Positions 1 through 5,599 are shown, numbered from the stretch's first letter. The stretch is DNA of 5,599 bases from JBPEXY01 sp052031065 (GCA_052031065.1 JBPEXY010000005.1:1-5599); one strand, 5' to 3'. Notes: generated by a model from the sequence alone, not told the origin. A program made the numbers and translations.

Positions 1-653
1 TGATGCACCTGGTAATTGGTACTTCGCTGGCGACCATCGTGCCCACCTCAATCTCGTCGGTTTATGCCCATCACCGTCGCGGCGCCGTCGATTGGCCCCT
101 GTTTCAGCAGCTCGCTCCGGCGATGTTGATCGGTGCCATTGGCGGCGGCGCAATCGCCCACTGGCTGCCCAGTGCCGCGCTGCAGAGAATGTTCGGCGTT
201 TTCGTGTTATTTGCGGCTACGCAGATGTTTCGCGACAGTGGCGGTGGAGACAGCCGGCGCACTCTTCCCGGCCGTGCCGCCAATAGCGGCGTCGCACTTT
301 TTATCGGCTCTGTTTCGGCGATTCTTGGTATCGGCGGTGGCAGTGCAACGGTACCCTATTTAACCTACTTCGGCGTTAACGTGCGCATTGCTGTGGCTAC
401 TTCGGCTGCCTGTGGCCTGGTGTTAGCAACCAGTGGCGCGTTGACCTTTATCCTCACCGGCTGGAATGTTGTCGAACTACCCCCTTTAACATTAGGTTAT
501 ATCTACCTGCCGGCACTGATCGGGCTGGCAGTCCCCAGTGTGCTGCTGGCTCCGGTAGGGGCGAAACTGGCCCACACCCTGCCCACAAAAATACTGAAAC
601 GTATTTTCGCCCTGTTCCTGATGGTGATGGGACTACGGATGCTGCTGGGATAA
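1..653 (+). CDS. Sulfite exporter TauE/SafE (TSUP) family membrane protein, partial (5' end outside window)
   Basis: This is the C-terminal part, 216 visible residues, of a TauE/SafE (TSUP) family inner-membrane transporter; family members export or take up small anions such as sulfite, sulfoacetate or other organic anions. The family is built from two homologous halves. The second half is complete here, with the motif AILGIGGG at residues 106-113 followed by SATVPYL, a polar stretch, and then hydrophobic segments at about 132-152, 165-185 and 198-215. The first visible residues, GTSLATIVPTSISS followed by HHRRGAVDW, match the part of the first half that normally lies after its own glycine motif, so about 45-55 residues are missing upstream (usual length about 265). 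The ATG at base 3 is therefore internal and not a start. Hydrophobic stretches also lie at about 38-52 and 63-75. The substrate cannot be told from sequence. The gene converges on folA, 32 bases beyond its stop. Confidence 0.9.
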   Translation, partial: MHLVIGTSLATIVPTSISSVYAHHRRGAVDWPLFQQLAPAMLIGAIGGGAIAHWLPSAALQRMFGVFVLFAATQMFRDSGGGDSRRTLPGRAANSGVALFIGSVSAILGIGGGSATVPYLTYFGVNVRIAVATSAACGLVLATSGALTFILTGWNVVELPPLTLGYIYLPALIGLAVPSVLLAPVGAKLAHTLPTKILKRIFALFLMVMGLRMLLG

Positions 654-680
654 ACCCCGGCTAACCGCTGCCAAGGGGTT
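653..680. terminator. Hairpin between convergent TSUP and folA genes, possible bidirectional terminator
   Basis: AACCCC at 653-658 pairs with GGGGTT at 675-680. Inside it, GGC (659-661) pairs with GCC (670-672), leaving an 8-base loop and a two-base AA bulge on the 3' arm. It fills nearly the whole gap between the TSUP stop (651-653) and the folA stop (686-688), the right place for a shared terminator. On the - strand the hairpin is followed by a short TTTAT; on the + strand no T-run follows, so it would work better for the thyA-folA transcript. No folding energy was computed. Confidence 0.4.
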
Positions 681-685
681 GAAAG

Positions 686-1201
686 TTACCGACCAACCCG
701 CTGCAAGGTAACGAAACTCATCGACAAGCAGTTCTTCTCGTCAACCGGATAGTTCTGACGTTCAACCTCCCGCCACTGTTGCGGTGGAATTTCCGGAAAC
801 CAGGTGTCGCCTTCAAGCGCGGCATCCACTTCGGTCAGATAGATCCGCTCGGCCATTGGCAGCGCCAGCTCGTAGACCTGCGCCCCGCCAATCACCATCA
901 GCTCCGATCCAGCACAAATAGCCATTGCCTGGTCAAGATCACCGACCCTTTGAGCACCTTCAAACTCAACAGGCTGACGCGTCAGTACCAGGTTTTGCCG
1001 CTCCGGTAACGGCCTGCCGAGACTCTCCCAGGTCAGCCTGCCCATGAGCACCGTTTTGCCCAGTGTCAGACGTCTGAAATGGCGCATATCGGCCGGTAGA
1101 TGCCACGGCAAATTGCCATCCGCACCAATCAAGCGGTTGCGGTCCATAGCGGCAATCAGGCTGACGGTGACCCGCTGCTTGTGCTGTAAATGTGAACTCA
1201 A
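686..1201 (-). CDS. folA: Dihydrofolate reductase
   Basis: Cytoplasmic enzyme that reduces dihydrofolate to tetrahydrofolate with NADPH; target of trimethoprim. The 171-residue product aligns with E. coli FolA from SLIAAMDRNRLIG onward. Visible landmarks are LPW at 31-33, the catalytic acid D38 in LPADMRHF (E. coli D27), MGRLTWESLGRPLP at 53-66 in the NADPH-binding region, VIGGAQVYE at 103-111 with the paired glycines, and EGDTWFP near the C-terminus. The start is TTG at 1201-1199: an in-frame TAG stop lies two codons upstream, and the first ATG downstream (residue 19) would remove the first beta strand, so TTG is the only ordinary start that keeps the fold. It gives about 11 residues more than E. 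coli FolA at the N-terminus. The TTG overlaps the thyA stop as TTGA, with only a weak GGTAG ahead of it, which suggests translation coupled to thyA. The substrate dihydrofolate is the by-product of ThyA. Confidence 0.96.
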   Translation of the reverse strand: MSSHLQHKQRVTVSLIAAMDRNRLIGADGNLPWHLPADMRHFRRLTLGKTVLMGRLTWESLGRPLPERQNLVLTRQPVEFEGAQRVGDLDQAMAICAGSELMVIGGAQVYELALPMAERIYLTEVDAALEGDTWFPEIPPQQWREVERQNYPVDEKNCLSMSFVTLQRVGR

Positions 1202-1992
1202 ACGGCTACCGGTGCGGCGATGTGGGGGGCAGGATGGTAATCGACAACTTCAAAATCCTCGAAGTTAAACTCAAACAGCGAATTCACCTCAGCATTAAGT
1301 CTCAGGGTCGGTAAGGTACCAGGAACCCTCTGCAGCTGTTCATCCGCCTGTTCAAGGTGGTTTTCATAGAGATGGGCATCGCCGAGAGTGTGGACGAAAT
1401 CACCCGGCTGCAGTCCACACGCCTGCGCGACCATCATCGTCAACAATGAATAGGAGGCGATATTAAACGGCAACCCCAGGAAAATATCGGCGCTACGCTG
1501 GTAAAGCTGGCAGGACAACCTACCCTCAGCCACATAGAACTGAAACAGGGTGTGGCAGGGCGGTAACGCCATCTGCTCTACCAACGCCACGTTCCACGCA
1601 GACACCAGTAGCCGGCGCGAATCAGGATTGGTTCGAATCTGCTCGACCAGCCGACTCATCTGGTCGATTGCGCTGCCGTCATACCCGGGCCAGCTGCGCC
1701 ACTGCACACCATAAACCGGCCCTAGCTCTCCCGCTTCATCGGCCCACTCGTCCCAGATAGACACACCGTGCTGCTTTAACCAGCGAATATTGGAGTCGCC
1801 ACGCAGAAACCAGAGCAGCTCATAGATTATCGAACGCAGATGCACTTTCTTGGTGGTCAACAGAGGAAACCCGGCAGCCAGATCAAAACGCATCTGGTGA
1901 CCAAAAATACTGCGTGTCCCGGTACCGGTCCGGTCCCCTTTAACCACGCCTTGATCCCTGACCAGCCGCATCAGATCAAGATACTGTTGCAT
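1198..1992 (-). CDS. thyA: Thymidylate synthase (ThyA type)
   Basis: Cytoplasmic enzyme that methylates dUMP to dTMP using 5,10-methylene-tetrahydrofolate, releasing dihydrofolate. The protein is 264 residues when started at the second of two adjacent ATGs, the same length as E. coli ThyA and without visible gaps. Key residues fall on identical numbers: R21 in DRTGTGT, E58, W80, the paired arginines in PDSRR (about 126-127), the nucleophile C146 in LPPCH, and N177 in GLPFNIASY. The start at 1992 is preferred over the ATG at 1995 because GGAGGG (2001-1996) lies directly against the first ATG but three bases off the second, and because MQQYLDLM then aligns with E. coli MKQYLELM. Choosing 1995 adds one Met only. 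The gene is first in a leftward unit with folA, whose TTG start overlaps this stop (TTGA, 1201-1198). Confidence 0.97.
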   Translation of the reverse strand: MQQYLDLMRLVRDQGVVKGDRTGTGTRSIFGHQMRFDLAAGFPLLTTKKVHLRSIIYELLWFLRGDSNIRWLKQHGVSIWDEWADEAGELGPVYGVQWRSWPGYDGSAIDQMSRLVEQIRTNPDSRRLLVSAWNVALVEQMALPPCHTLFQFYVAEGRLSCQLYQRSADIFLGLPFNIASYSLLTMMVAQACGLQPGDFVHTLGDAHLYENHLEQADEQLQRVPGTLPTLRLNAEVNSLFEFNFEDFEVVDYHPAPHIAAPVAV

Positions 1993-1995
1993 CAT

Positions 1996-2001
1996 CCCTC
2001 C
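1996..2001 (-). promoter_or_regulatory. Ribosome binding site of thyA
   Basis: On the - strand this reads GGAGGG, a near-perfect Shine-Dalgarno sequence and the strongest one in the window. It abuts the ATG at 1995-1993 and leaves three bases before the ATG at 1992-1990, so it favours the second ATG as the start of thyA. None of the TTG starts in the window has a comparable site. Confidence 0.75.
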
Positions 2002-2237
2002 AGTAATAGTTCAGGCAGACAGACAAGCAGCATTCGTCGACGCACTTACCCCGACGACGCTATCTTTTGAAGTCGCGAACGACGTAGAATTAGGCCGAGG
2101 ATACTGTCGCCTGCCATTGGTAAAACGGTAGTCCCGATGGACCGGACAATGCTGTTTACTGCGGAGCCTGGCCAGCCCGATCTGCAGTTACCAACATTGC
2201 CTCAACTCATCAAAAACATTGTAAGCGCACACGAGAA
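1996..2237. other. Divergent intergenic region between thyA and apaG
   Basis: This 242-base gap separates two units transcribed away from each other, so it should carry promoters for both. I found no match to a sigma-70 promoter on either strand that I would defend. The best + strand pair is TTGCCT (2197) and TGTAAG (2220) with a 17-base spacer, each four of six, but it would start transcription only about six bases before the apaG ATG. The segment at 2034-2057 contains a CGTCGACG palindrome and CGTCG/CGACG words that could pair weakly. No thiamin pyrophosphate riboswitch core, tRNA or long repeat is visible. The small open frame ending at 2241 is listed separately. Confidence 0.5.
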
Positions 2238-2241
2238 ATGA
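2137..2241 (+). CDS. Possible small ORF (34 aa) overlapping the start of apaG
   Basis: I do not recognise this frame and it may be chance. It begins at ATG 2137 and stops at TGA 2239-2241, overlapping the apaG start as ATGA (2238-2241), the usual geometry of translationally coupled genes. The frame is open upstream without a stop back to 2071. The product begins MDRTMLFTAEPGQPDLQ and ends in a likely amphipathic helix, LPTLPQLIKNIVSAHEK. The words LPTLPQ plus a helix are loosely reminiscent of the opening of HDOD domains, so a remnant of a larger gene is one possibility and a short leader peptide for the apaG operon another. Against it: no good Shine-Dalgarno lies upstream (only GGTA), third-position GC is about 55% with no strong codon bias, and an open frame of this length is not rare. 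Confidence 0.25.
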   Translation: MDRTMLFTAEPGQPDLQLPTLPQLIKNIVSAHEK

Positions 2242-2612
2242 AGCCTAATCTAATCAGCGTTGATGTCGAATCCCGCTACATCGAGTCACAGTCCCAACCA
2301 GACATGGAACGGTTTGTGTTTGCCTATACCGTGACTCTGACCAATCAGGGTAATACTCCGGCACGGCTGTTGTCTCGCCACTGGATCATAACCGACGCCA
2401 ACGACCAGGTCCGTGAGGTCAAAGATATTGGCGTGGTCGGAAAAAACCCGCGCATCACGCCCGGTGACACCTTCAGCTACAGTAGTCACGCGATTCTGGA
2501 AACACCCCACGGCATCCTGCAGGGCAGTTACGACATGCTCAGCGATGATGGAGAAACCTTCGTCGCTACCATCCCCAAATTCAATGTCACCGCACCCGAT
2601 TTCCTCCATTGA
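2238..2612 (+). CDS. apaG: ApaG-family protein (Co2+/Mg2+ efflux protein ApaG by legacy name)
   Basis: Small cytoplasmic protein of the ApaG/DUF525 family, an immunoglobulin-like beta sandwich. Its biochemical role is unsettled; the efflux name comes from an old Salmonella cobalt-resistance phenotype. At 124 residues it matches E. coli ApaG (125) end to end: V-V-S-Y-I-E-Q-S spacing at the N-terminus, ERFVFAYTVTL at 24-34, a LLSRHWIIT strand at 44-52, ETPHGILQGSYDM at 88-100, and a final P-x-F-x-V-x-AP-x-x-LH. The family's GxGxxG motif is altered: residues 63-68 read DIGVVG where E. coli has GEGVVG. The start gives the family length; only a weak GAG precedes it. It lies first in a rightward cluster, its stop overlapping the thiS TTG as TTGA. 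In E. coli and many relatives apaG sits with ksgA and apaH; neither is here. Confidence 0.95.
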   Translation: MKPNLISVDVESRYIESQSQPDMERFVFAYTVTLTNQGNTPARLLSRHWIITDANDQVREVKDIGVVGKNPRITPGDTFSYSSHAILETPHGILQGSYDMLSDDGETFVATIPKFNVTAPDFLH

Positions 2613-2812
2613 TCACCATCACCGTTAATAGCGAAGCCGAAACTCTCGACCAGCCGTGCAGCGTAGAGCAGTATCTGGCGGGTCGGGGACTGGCCGGTAA
2701 ACGGGTGGCAGTAGAACTCAATGGTGAAATTGTCCCGCGCAGCAGCCACGCCGCCCAGCAGCTGAGTGATGGAGACTCGCTCGAGGTGATACACGCCATC
2801 GGCGGTGGCTGA
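2609..2812 (+). CDS. thiS: Sulfur carrier protein ThiS
   Basis: Ubiquitin-fold sulfur carrier for thiamin thiazole synthesis. Its C-terminal glycine is adenylated (by ThiF or MoeB) and turned into a thiocarboxylate, which donates sulfur to ThiG. The 67-residue product has the family length: ITVN opening strand, GLAGKRVAVELNGEIVPRS at about 27-45, a DGD turn at 54-56, and the C-terminal EVIHAIGGG carrying the essential diglycine. Start TTG 2609-2611 is the only start that keeps the first beta strand (M-I-T-I-T-V-N, compare the typical MIQITLNG). It overlaps the apaG stop as TTGA, and no Shine-Dalgarno is visible ahead of it, so translation probably depends on coupling to apaG. thiG follows after 40 bases. 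No thiF, thiH or thiO is present in the window, so the activating enzyme and the glycine-derived imine source must be encoded elsewhere. Confidence 0.94.
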   Translation: MITITVNSEAETLDQPCSVEQYLAGRGLAGKRVAVELNGEIVPRSSHAAQQLSDGDSLEVIHAIGGG

Positions 2813-2852
2813 ACCCCACAATTAACCAACAACGCGTAATCGAGATCAGCTC

Positions 2853-3638
2853 ATGACCACAACCGCACCCCTGACCATTGCCGGCCAAGACTATCAATCA
2901 CGCTTGCTGGTGGGCACCGGTAAATACAAAGACCTGGAGGAGACCCGCCTGGCCATTGAAGCCAGCGGGGCTGAAATCGTTACCGTTGCCATTCGCCGGG
3001 TCAACATCGGTCAGAACCCTGACCAACCCAACCTGCTCGACGTGGTTCCTCCAGACCGGTACACCATTCTGCCCAACACCGCTGGCTGCTACAGCGCTGA
3101 AGATGCAGTGCGCACCTGTCGGCTGGCACGGGAGCTGCTCGACGGTCACCAGCTGGTTAAACTCGAAGTGTTGGGTGATGAGAAGACCCTGTTCCCTGAC
3201 ACTGTCGAGACCCTGAAAGCCGCAGAAATCCTGATCGCAGATGGTTTTGACGTGATGGTCTACACATCCGATGACCCTATCCTGGCAAAGCAGTTTGAAC
3301 AGATGGGCTGCGTGGCGGTGATGCCACTGGCGGCGCCAATCGGCTCGGGTTTGGGCATCTGCAATCCATACAACATCCGCCTGATTCTCGAGAACGCCGA
3401 GGTTCCCATTCTGGTTGATGCCGGTGTCGGCACCGCCAGCGACGCCAGCATCGCCATGGAACTGGGCTGCGAAGGTGTACTCATGAATACCGCCATCGCC
3501 GGGGCAAAAGATCCAATCCTCATGGCCAGCGCAATGAAAAAGGCCGTAGAGGCGGGTCGCGAAGCCTTCCTTGCTGGCCGAATCCCACGCAAACTTTACG
3601 CCAGCGCCTCATCTCCAGTAGATGGATTGATCGGTTGA
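2853..3638 (+). CDS. thiG: Thiazole synthase ThiG
   Basis: TIM-barrel enzyme that condenses 1-deoxy-D-xylulose 5-phosphate, dehydroglycine and the sulfur of ThiS thiocarboxylate into the thiazole phosphate of thiamin. It is 261 residues, near the usual 255-265. Visible landmarks: LLVGTGKYKD at 18-27, the TVAIRRVNIG loop at 44-53, the Schiff-base lysine K103 in LVKLEVLGDEKTLFPD, the phosphate-binding APIGSGLGI at 161-169, VDAGVGTASDA at 188-198, and GVLMNTAIAGAKDP at 208-221, followed by the RxAFLAGRIP stretch near the C-terminus. The ATG at 2853 is preceded by GAGA at 2842-2845, seven bases away, a modest but real-looking ribosome site; the intergenic spacer from thiS is 40 bases. Its stop overlaps the trmB start as TTGA. 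No missing residue or frameshift is seen. Confidence 0.97.
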   Translation: MTTTAPLTIAGQDYQSRLLVGTGKYKDLEETRLAIEASGAEIVTVAIRRVNIGQNPDQPNLLDVVPPDRYTILPNTAGCYSAEDAVRTCRLARELLDGHQLVKLEVLGDEKTLFPDTVETLKAAEILIADGFDVMVYTSDDPILAKQFEQMGCVAVMPLAAPIGSGLGICNPYNIRLILENAEVPILVDAGVGTASDASIAMELGCEGVLMNTAIAGAKDPILMASAMKKAVEAGREAFLAGRIPRKLYASASSPVDGLIG

Positions 3639-4375
3639 CCAACCCCGGTCGCGAGTCGCCAACGAACAGTTCAGCAGACGACTCTATTCAACAACCACAG
3701 CCACACCACCGGCCGGTACGCAGCTTTGTGATTCGCTCCGCGCGTATGACCCGGGCGCAGCGGCGGGCATTTGACCTGCACTGGCCAGAGTACGGTATCG
3801 ACCCCGGCGACTCGCAGCTCAATTACACAGAGCTATTTTACCGTGATGCGCCAACCTATCTTGAGATTGGCTTTGGCATGGGCCAGTCACTGGCAGCCAT
3901 GGCGAGGATGAGGCCCGATGACAATTTCATCGGCGTCGATGTCTGCAAACCGGGGGTTGGCTCGGTGATTGCGGCCGCCAAATCAGCAGAAGTGACCAAC
4001 CTGCGGATTATTGAGGGCGACGCGGTAGAGCTACTGCGGCAACGGATTAACAGCGAATCCCTGAGCGGGGTCTACATCTTTTTCCCCGATCCCTGGCCAA
4101 AACGGCGTCACCAGAAACGTCGCTTGATTCAGACCCCGTTTGTGGAACTGGTCTGCTCGCGCCTTCAGCCGGGAGGGGTACTCCATGTGGCTACCGACTG
4201 GCAGGATTACGCGGAACAGATCGAGCGGTTGCTCAGCGGTAGTGAGTTGCTGACAAACTGTGCTGCTGACAGTCCCTACAGCCCGAGACCTGACTACCGC
4301 TCACTGACCAAATATGAGGCTCGCGGCCAGCGCCTCGGCCATGGCGTCTGGGATCTCATTTACCGCAAAAATTAA
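3635..4375 (+). CDS. trmB: tRNA (guanine-N7-)-methyltransferase TrmB
   Basis: SAM-dependent enzyme making 7-methylguanosine, normally at G46 in the variable loop of tRNAs. The 246-residue product aligns with E. coli TrmB (239). Domains seen: a Gln/His/Pro-rich tail (1-28), RSFVIR (29-34) where the conserved part begins, SAM motif I LEIGFGMGQSL at 76-86, the GVDVCKPGVG strand and helix at 100-109, GDAVELL at 128-134, the catalytic FFPDPWPKRRHQKRR at 149-163 with D152, ATDWQDYAE at 186-194, and the C-terminal TKYE (225-228) and RLGHGVWDLIY. The TTG at 3635 is the only start upstream of the conserved RSF motif; the first ATG (residue 38) would cut into the domain. The TTG overlaps the thiG stop as TTGA, with no strong Shine-Dalgarno, suggesting coupling. 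A thiG-trmB neighbourhood is also known in Pseudomonas. It ends 12 bases from the convergent DUF1015 gene. Confidence 0.96.
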   Translation: MTNPGRESPTNSSADDSIQQPQPHHRPVRSFVIRSARMTRAQRRAFDLHWPEYGIDPGDSQLNYTELFYRDAPTYLEIGFGMGQSLAAMARMRPDDNFIGVDVCKPGVGSVIAAAKSAEVTNLRIIEGDAVELLRQRINSESLSGVYIFFPDPWPKRRHQKRRLIQTPFVELVCSRLQPGGVLHVATDWQDYAEQIERLLSGSELLTNCAADSPYSPRPDYRSLTKYEARGQRLGHGVWDLIYRKN

Positions 4376-4387
4376 CTTACGGCGCGA

Positions 4388-5599
4388 CTAATCCAGCACG
4401 TGGCTGGCCATCCCGTCCGCCAGCTTGGGTTCAAACCAGGTCGATTTTGGCGGCATCACCTCGCCAGCGTCGGCAACTGACATCAACGCTTCCAGCGTCG
4501 TTGGATAGAGGGAAAACGCCACCGCCATCTCGCCACTGTCGACGCGCCGTTCCAACTCATCCAGCCCACGAATACCACCGACAAAATCAACCCGTTTATC
4601 CCGGCGCGGGTCACTAATACCCAATACCGGTTCAATCAGCAGTCCATGCAGCAGGGAGACATCAAGCCGGGCAACCGGATCCTCTGCAGGAATCTTCGAA
4701 GCTGGTACTTTCAATCGGTACCACTGCCCTTCAAGGTACATGCCAAACTCCCCGCTGGCGCCTGGCCGAACCTGAGTAGCTTCCAGTTGCAATTCGAAAA
4801 TTTCTGCCACCGCATCGACAAACTCAGCGGCTGTGAGACCCTGCAGATCAGTGATCACCCGGTTATAGTCAAATATCTGCACCGCGGCGTCGGAAAACAG
4901 CACCGAGAGAAAATAGCCTGCACCCTCACATGCTTCGCCGCGCTGCTCGGCGACCCGCGCGGCCGCGGCAGAACGGTGGTGACCATCGGCGATATAGAGC
5001 GCCTCCATGGCATCCACCAGCGCAGTGATCTGTTCCTGACAGGCCTGATCCCGGACCACCCAGAAGCGGTGGACAACACCATCATCAAGGGTAACGTCCA
5101 CTTCCGGTGACTGTTCAGTCGCTGCTGTCAGCAGCTGATCAAGCTGTTCATCGGCAGGGTAAACCAGAAATACCGGCCCGGTCTGCGCACCGAGGGTATC
5201 GACATGGCGAACCCGATCCTGCTCCTTGTCCGGCCGGGTGAATTCATGACGGCGAATCCGGTTACTGTTATAGGCCTGCACCGAAGCGACAGCCACCAGC
5301 CCGGTCTGCCGATGCGCACCCATCTCCAGCTGGTAGACGTAATAGTGAGGAATGGGGTCGCGCTGCAACAGTCCGTCGTTAATCAACGATTGCAGATTCT
5401 CACGCCCGGTTCGATAAACCTGATCACTAAAGGGGTCGATTCCCGCAGGCAGATCAATCTCCGGTTTGGAGACGTGCAGAAACGAGTGAGGCCTGTCAGC
5501 AACGCGCTGCCGCGCCTCCTCACTGTTTAACACGTCATAGGGTGGTGCCAGCAGATCCGCTGCACAGCTTGGCACCGGCCGGAGCGCCTTAAACGGGCG
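4388..5599 (-). CDS. DUF1015 family protein, partial (5' end outside window)
   Basis: Protein of the DUF1015 family (PF06245), function not established; 403 residues are visible and only a few N-terminal ones are missing. The frame continues to the window edge as RPFKALRP, which matches the usual beginning of the family, so the GTG at 5575 is internal. Family landmarks in window numbering: LLAPPYDVLN at about 16-25, HSFLHVSKPEIDLP at 38-51, the RRHEFTRPDKEQDRVRHV block at 116-133, IADGHHRSAAAARVAE at 203-218, and the C-terminal MPPKSTWFEPKL at 382-393. The DGHHR motif recalls the ParB/Srx-like fold of the SerK free serine kinases, and a link to serine metabolism has been suggested for this family; that is known only by resemblance and not shown here. 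The N-terminal neighbour lies outside the window, where a phosphoglycerate dehydrogenase-like gene would support it. No signal peptide or membrane segment is seen. Its stop faces trmB tail to tail. Confidence 0.9.
   Translation of the reverse strand, partial: RPFKALRPVPSCAADLLAPPYDVLNSEEARQRVADRPHSFLHVSKPEIDLPAGIDPFSDQVYRTGRENLQSLINDGLLQRDPIPHYYVYQLEMGAHRQTGLVAVASVQAYNSNRIRRHEFTRPDKEQDRVRHVDTLGAQTGPVFLVYPADEQLDQLLTAATEQSPEVDVTLDDGVVHRFWVVRDQACQEQITALVDAMEALYIADGHHRSAAAARVAEQRGEACEGAGYFLSVLFSDAAVQIFDYNRVITDLQGLTAAEFVDAVAEIFELQLEATQVRPGASGEFGMYLEGQWYRLKVPASKIPAEDPVARLDVSLLHGLLIEPVLGISDPRRDKRVDFVGGIRGLDELERRVDSGEMAVAFSLYPTTLEALMSVADAGEVMPPKSTWFEPKLADGMASHVLD

Noticed and set aside
3..5. ATG at base 3 as the start of the TSUP gene
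   Set aside because: The residues that follow align to the interior of the first TSUP repeat, so the gene begins upstream of the window.
2034..2057. CGTCGACG palindrome and CGTCG/CGACG repeats as an operator or terminator
   Set aside because: The pairing is only five bases across a long loop and no known operator matches it.
2197..2225. TTGCCT-17-TGTAAG as a sigma-70 promoter for apaG
   Set aside because: Each box matches only four of six, and the predicted transcript would begin about six bases before the apaG ATG, leaving no room for a ribosome site.
1996..2852. Thiamin pyrophosphate riboswitch controlling thiS-thiG
   Set aside because: I searched the leader before apaG and the thiS-thiG spacer for the CTGAGA and ACCTGATC-type core words and found none; the 40-base spacer is also too short for the full element.
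2906..2913. GCTGGTGG, identical to the E. coli Chi site
   Set aside because: A single eight-base word inside thiG, explained by the coding sequence; Chi sequences differ between species.
4646..5110. Long + strand open frame of 154 codons opposite the DUF1015 gene
   Set aside because: It is antisense to a clearly conserved protein and has no recognisable product; a shadow of biased codon use.
5573..5575. GTG at 5575 as the start of the DUF1015 gene
   Set aside because: The frame stays open to the window edge and encodes RPFKALRP, the normal family N-terminus, before this GTG.

Overview
The window looks like ordinary chromosomal housekeeping DNA from a gammaproteobacterium. ThyA, FolA, ApaG, ThiG and TrmB all read through, over nearly their whole length, like the E. 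coli or Pseudomonas proteins. ThiS ends in the HAIGGG tail that I recall from Pseudomonas. Base composition is moderately GC-rich and looks even throughout. I see no insertion sequence, integrase, CRISPR array, tRNA, rRNA or phage gene. The genus cannot be fixed from the sequence alone; a Pseudomonas-, Marinobacter- or Cellvibrio-type relative is my best inference.

Layout: bases 1-653 (+) hold the C-terminal three quarters or more of a TauE/SafE (TSUP) membrane transporter, cut by the window start. It converges on a leftward thyA-folA pair (1992 down to 686, - strand), with a hairpin between the two units. A 242-base divergent gap (1996-2237) follows; it holds no recognised gene but contains a 34-codon open frame whose stop overlaps the start of apaG. 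From 2238 a rightward cluster apaG-thiS-thiG-trmB runs to 4375. It meets, tail to tail with only 12 bases between, a DUF1015-family gene on the - strand that runs off the right edge of the window.

How the genes work together: ThyA makes dTMP and oxidises methylene-tetrahydrofolate to dihydrofolate, and FolA reduces the dihydrofolate back, so the pair forms a closed cycle and is translationally linked. ThiS and ThiG are the sulfur carrier and the synthase that build the thiazole half of thiamin. TrmB makes m7G in tRNA and ApaG is a small beta-sandwich protein of uncertain function; nothing in the sequence ties these two to thiamin chemistry apart from the shared transcription unit.

The most unusual directly visible feature is that all three overlapping gene pairs (thyA/folA, apaG/thiS, thiG/trmB) share the same four-base TTGA junction, so three genes in 5.6 kb use a TTG start buried in the previous gene's stop. 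I found no convincing new biological system. The leads worth checking are the TTGA junctions, the small frame upstream of apaG, an altered glycine motif in ApaG, and the functionally obscure DUF1015 protein.
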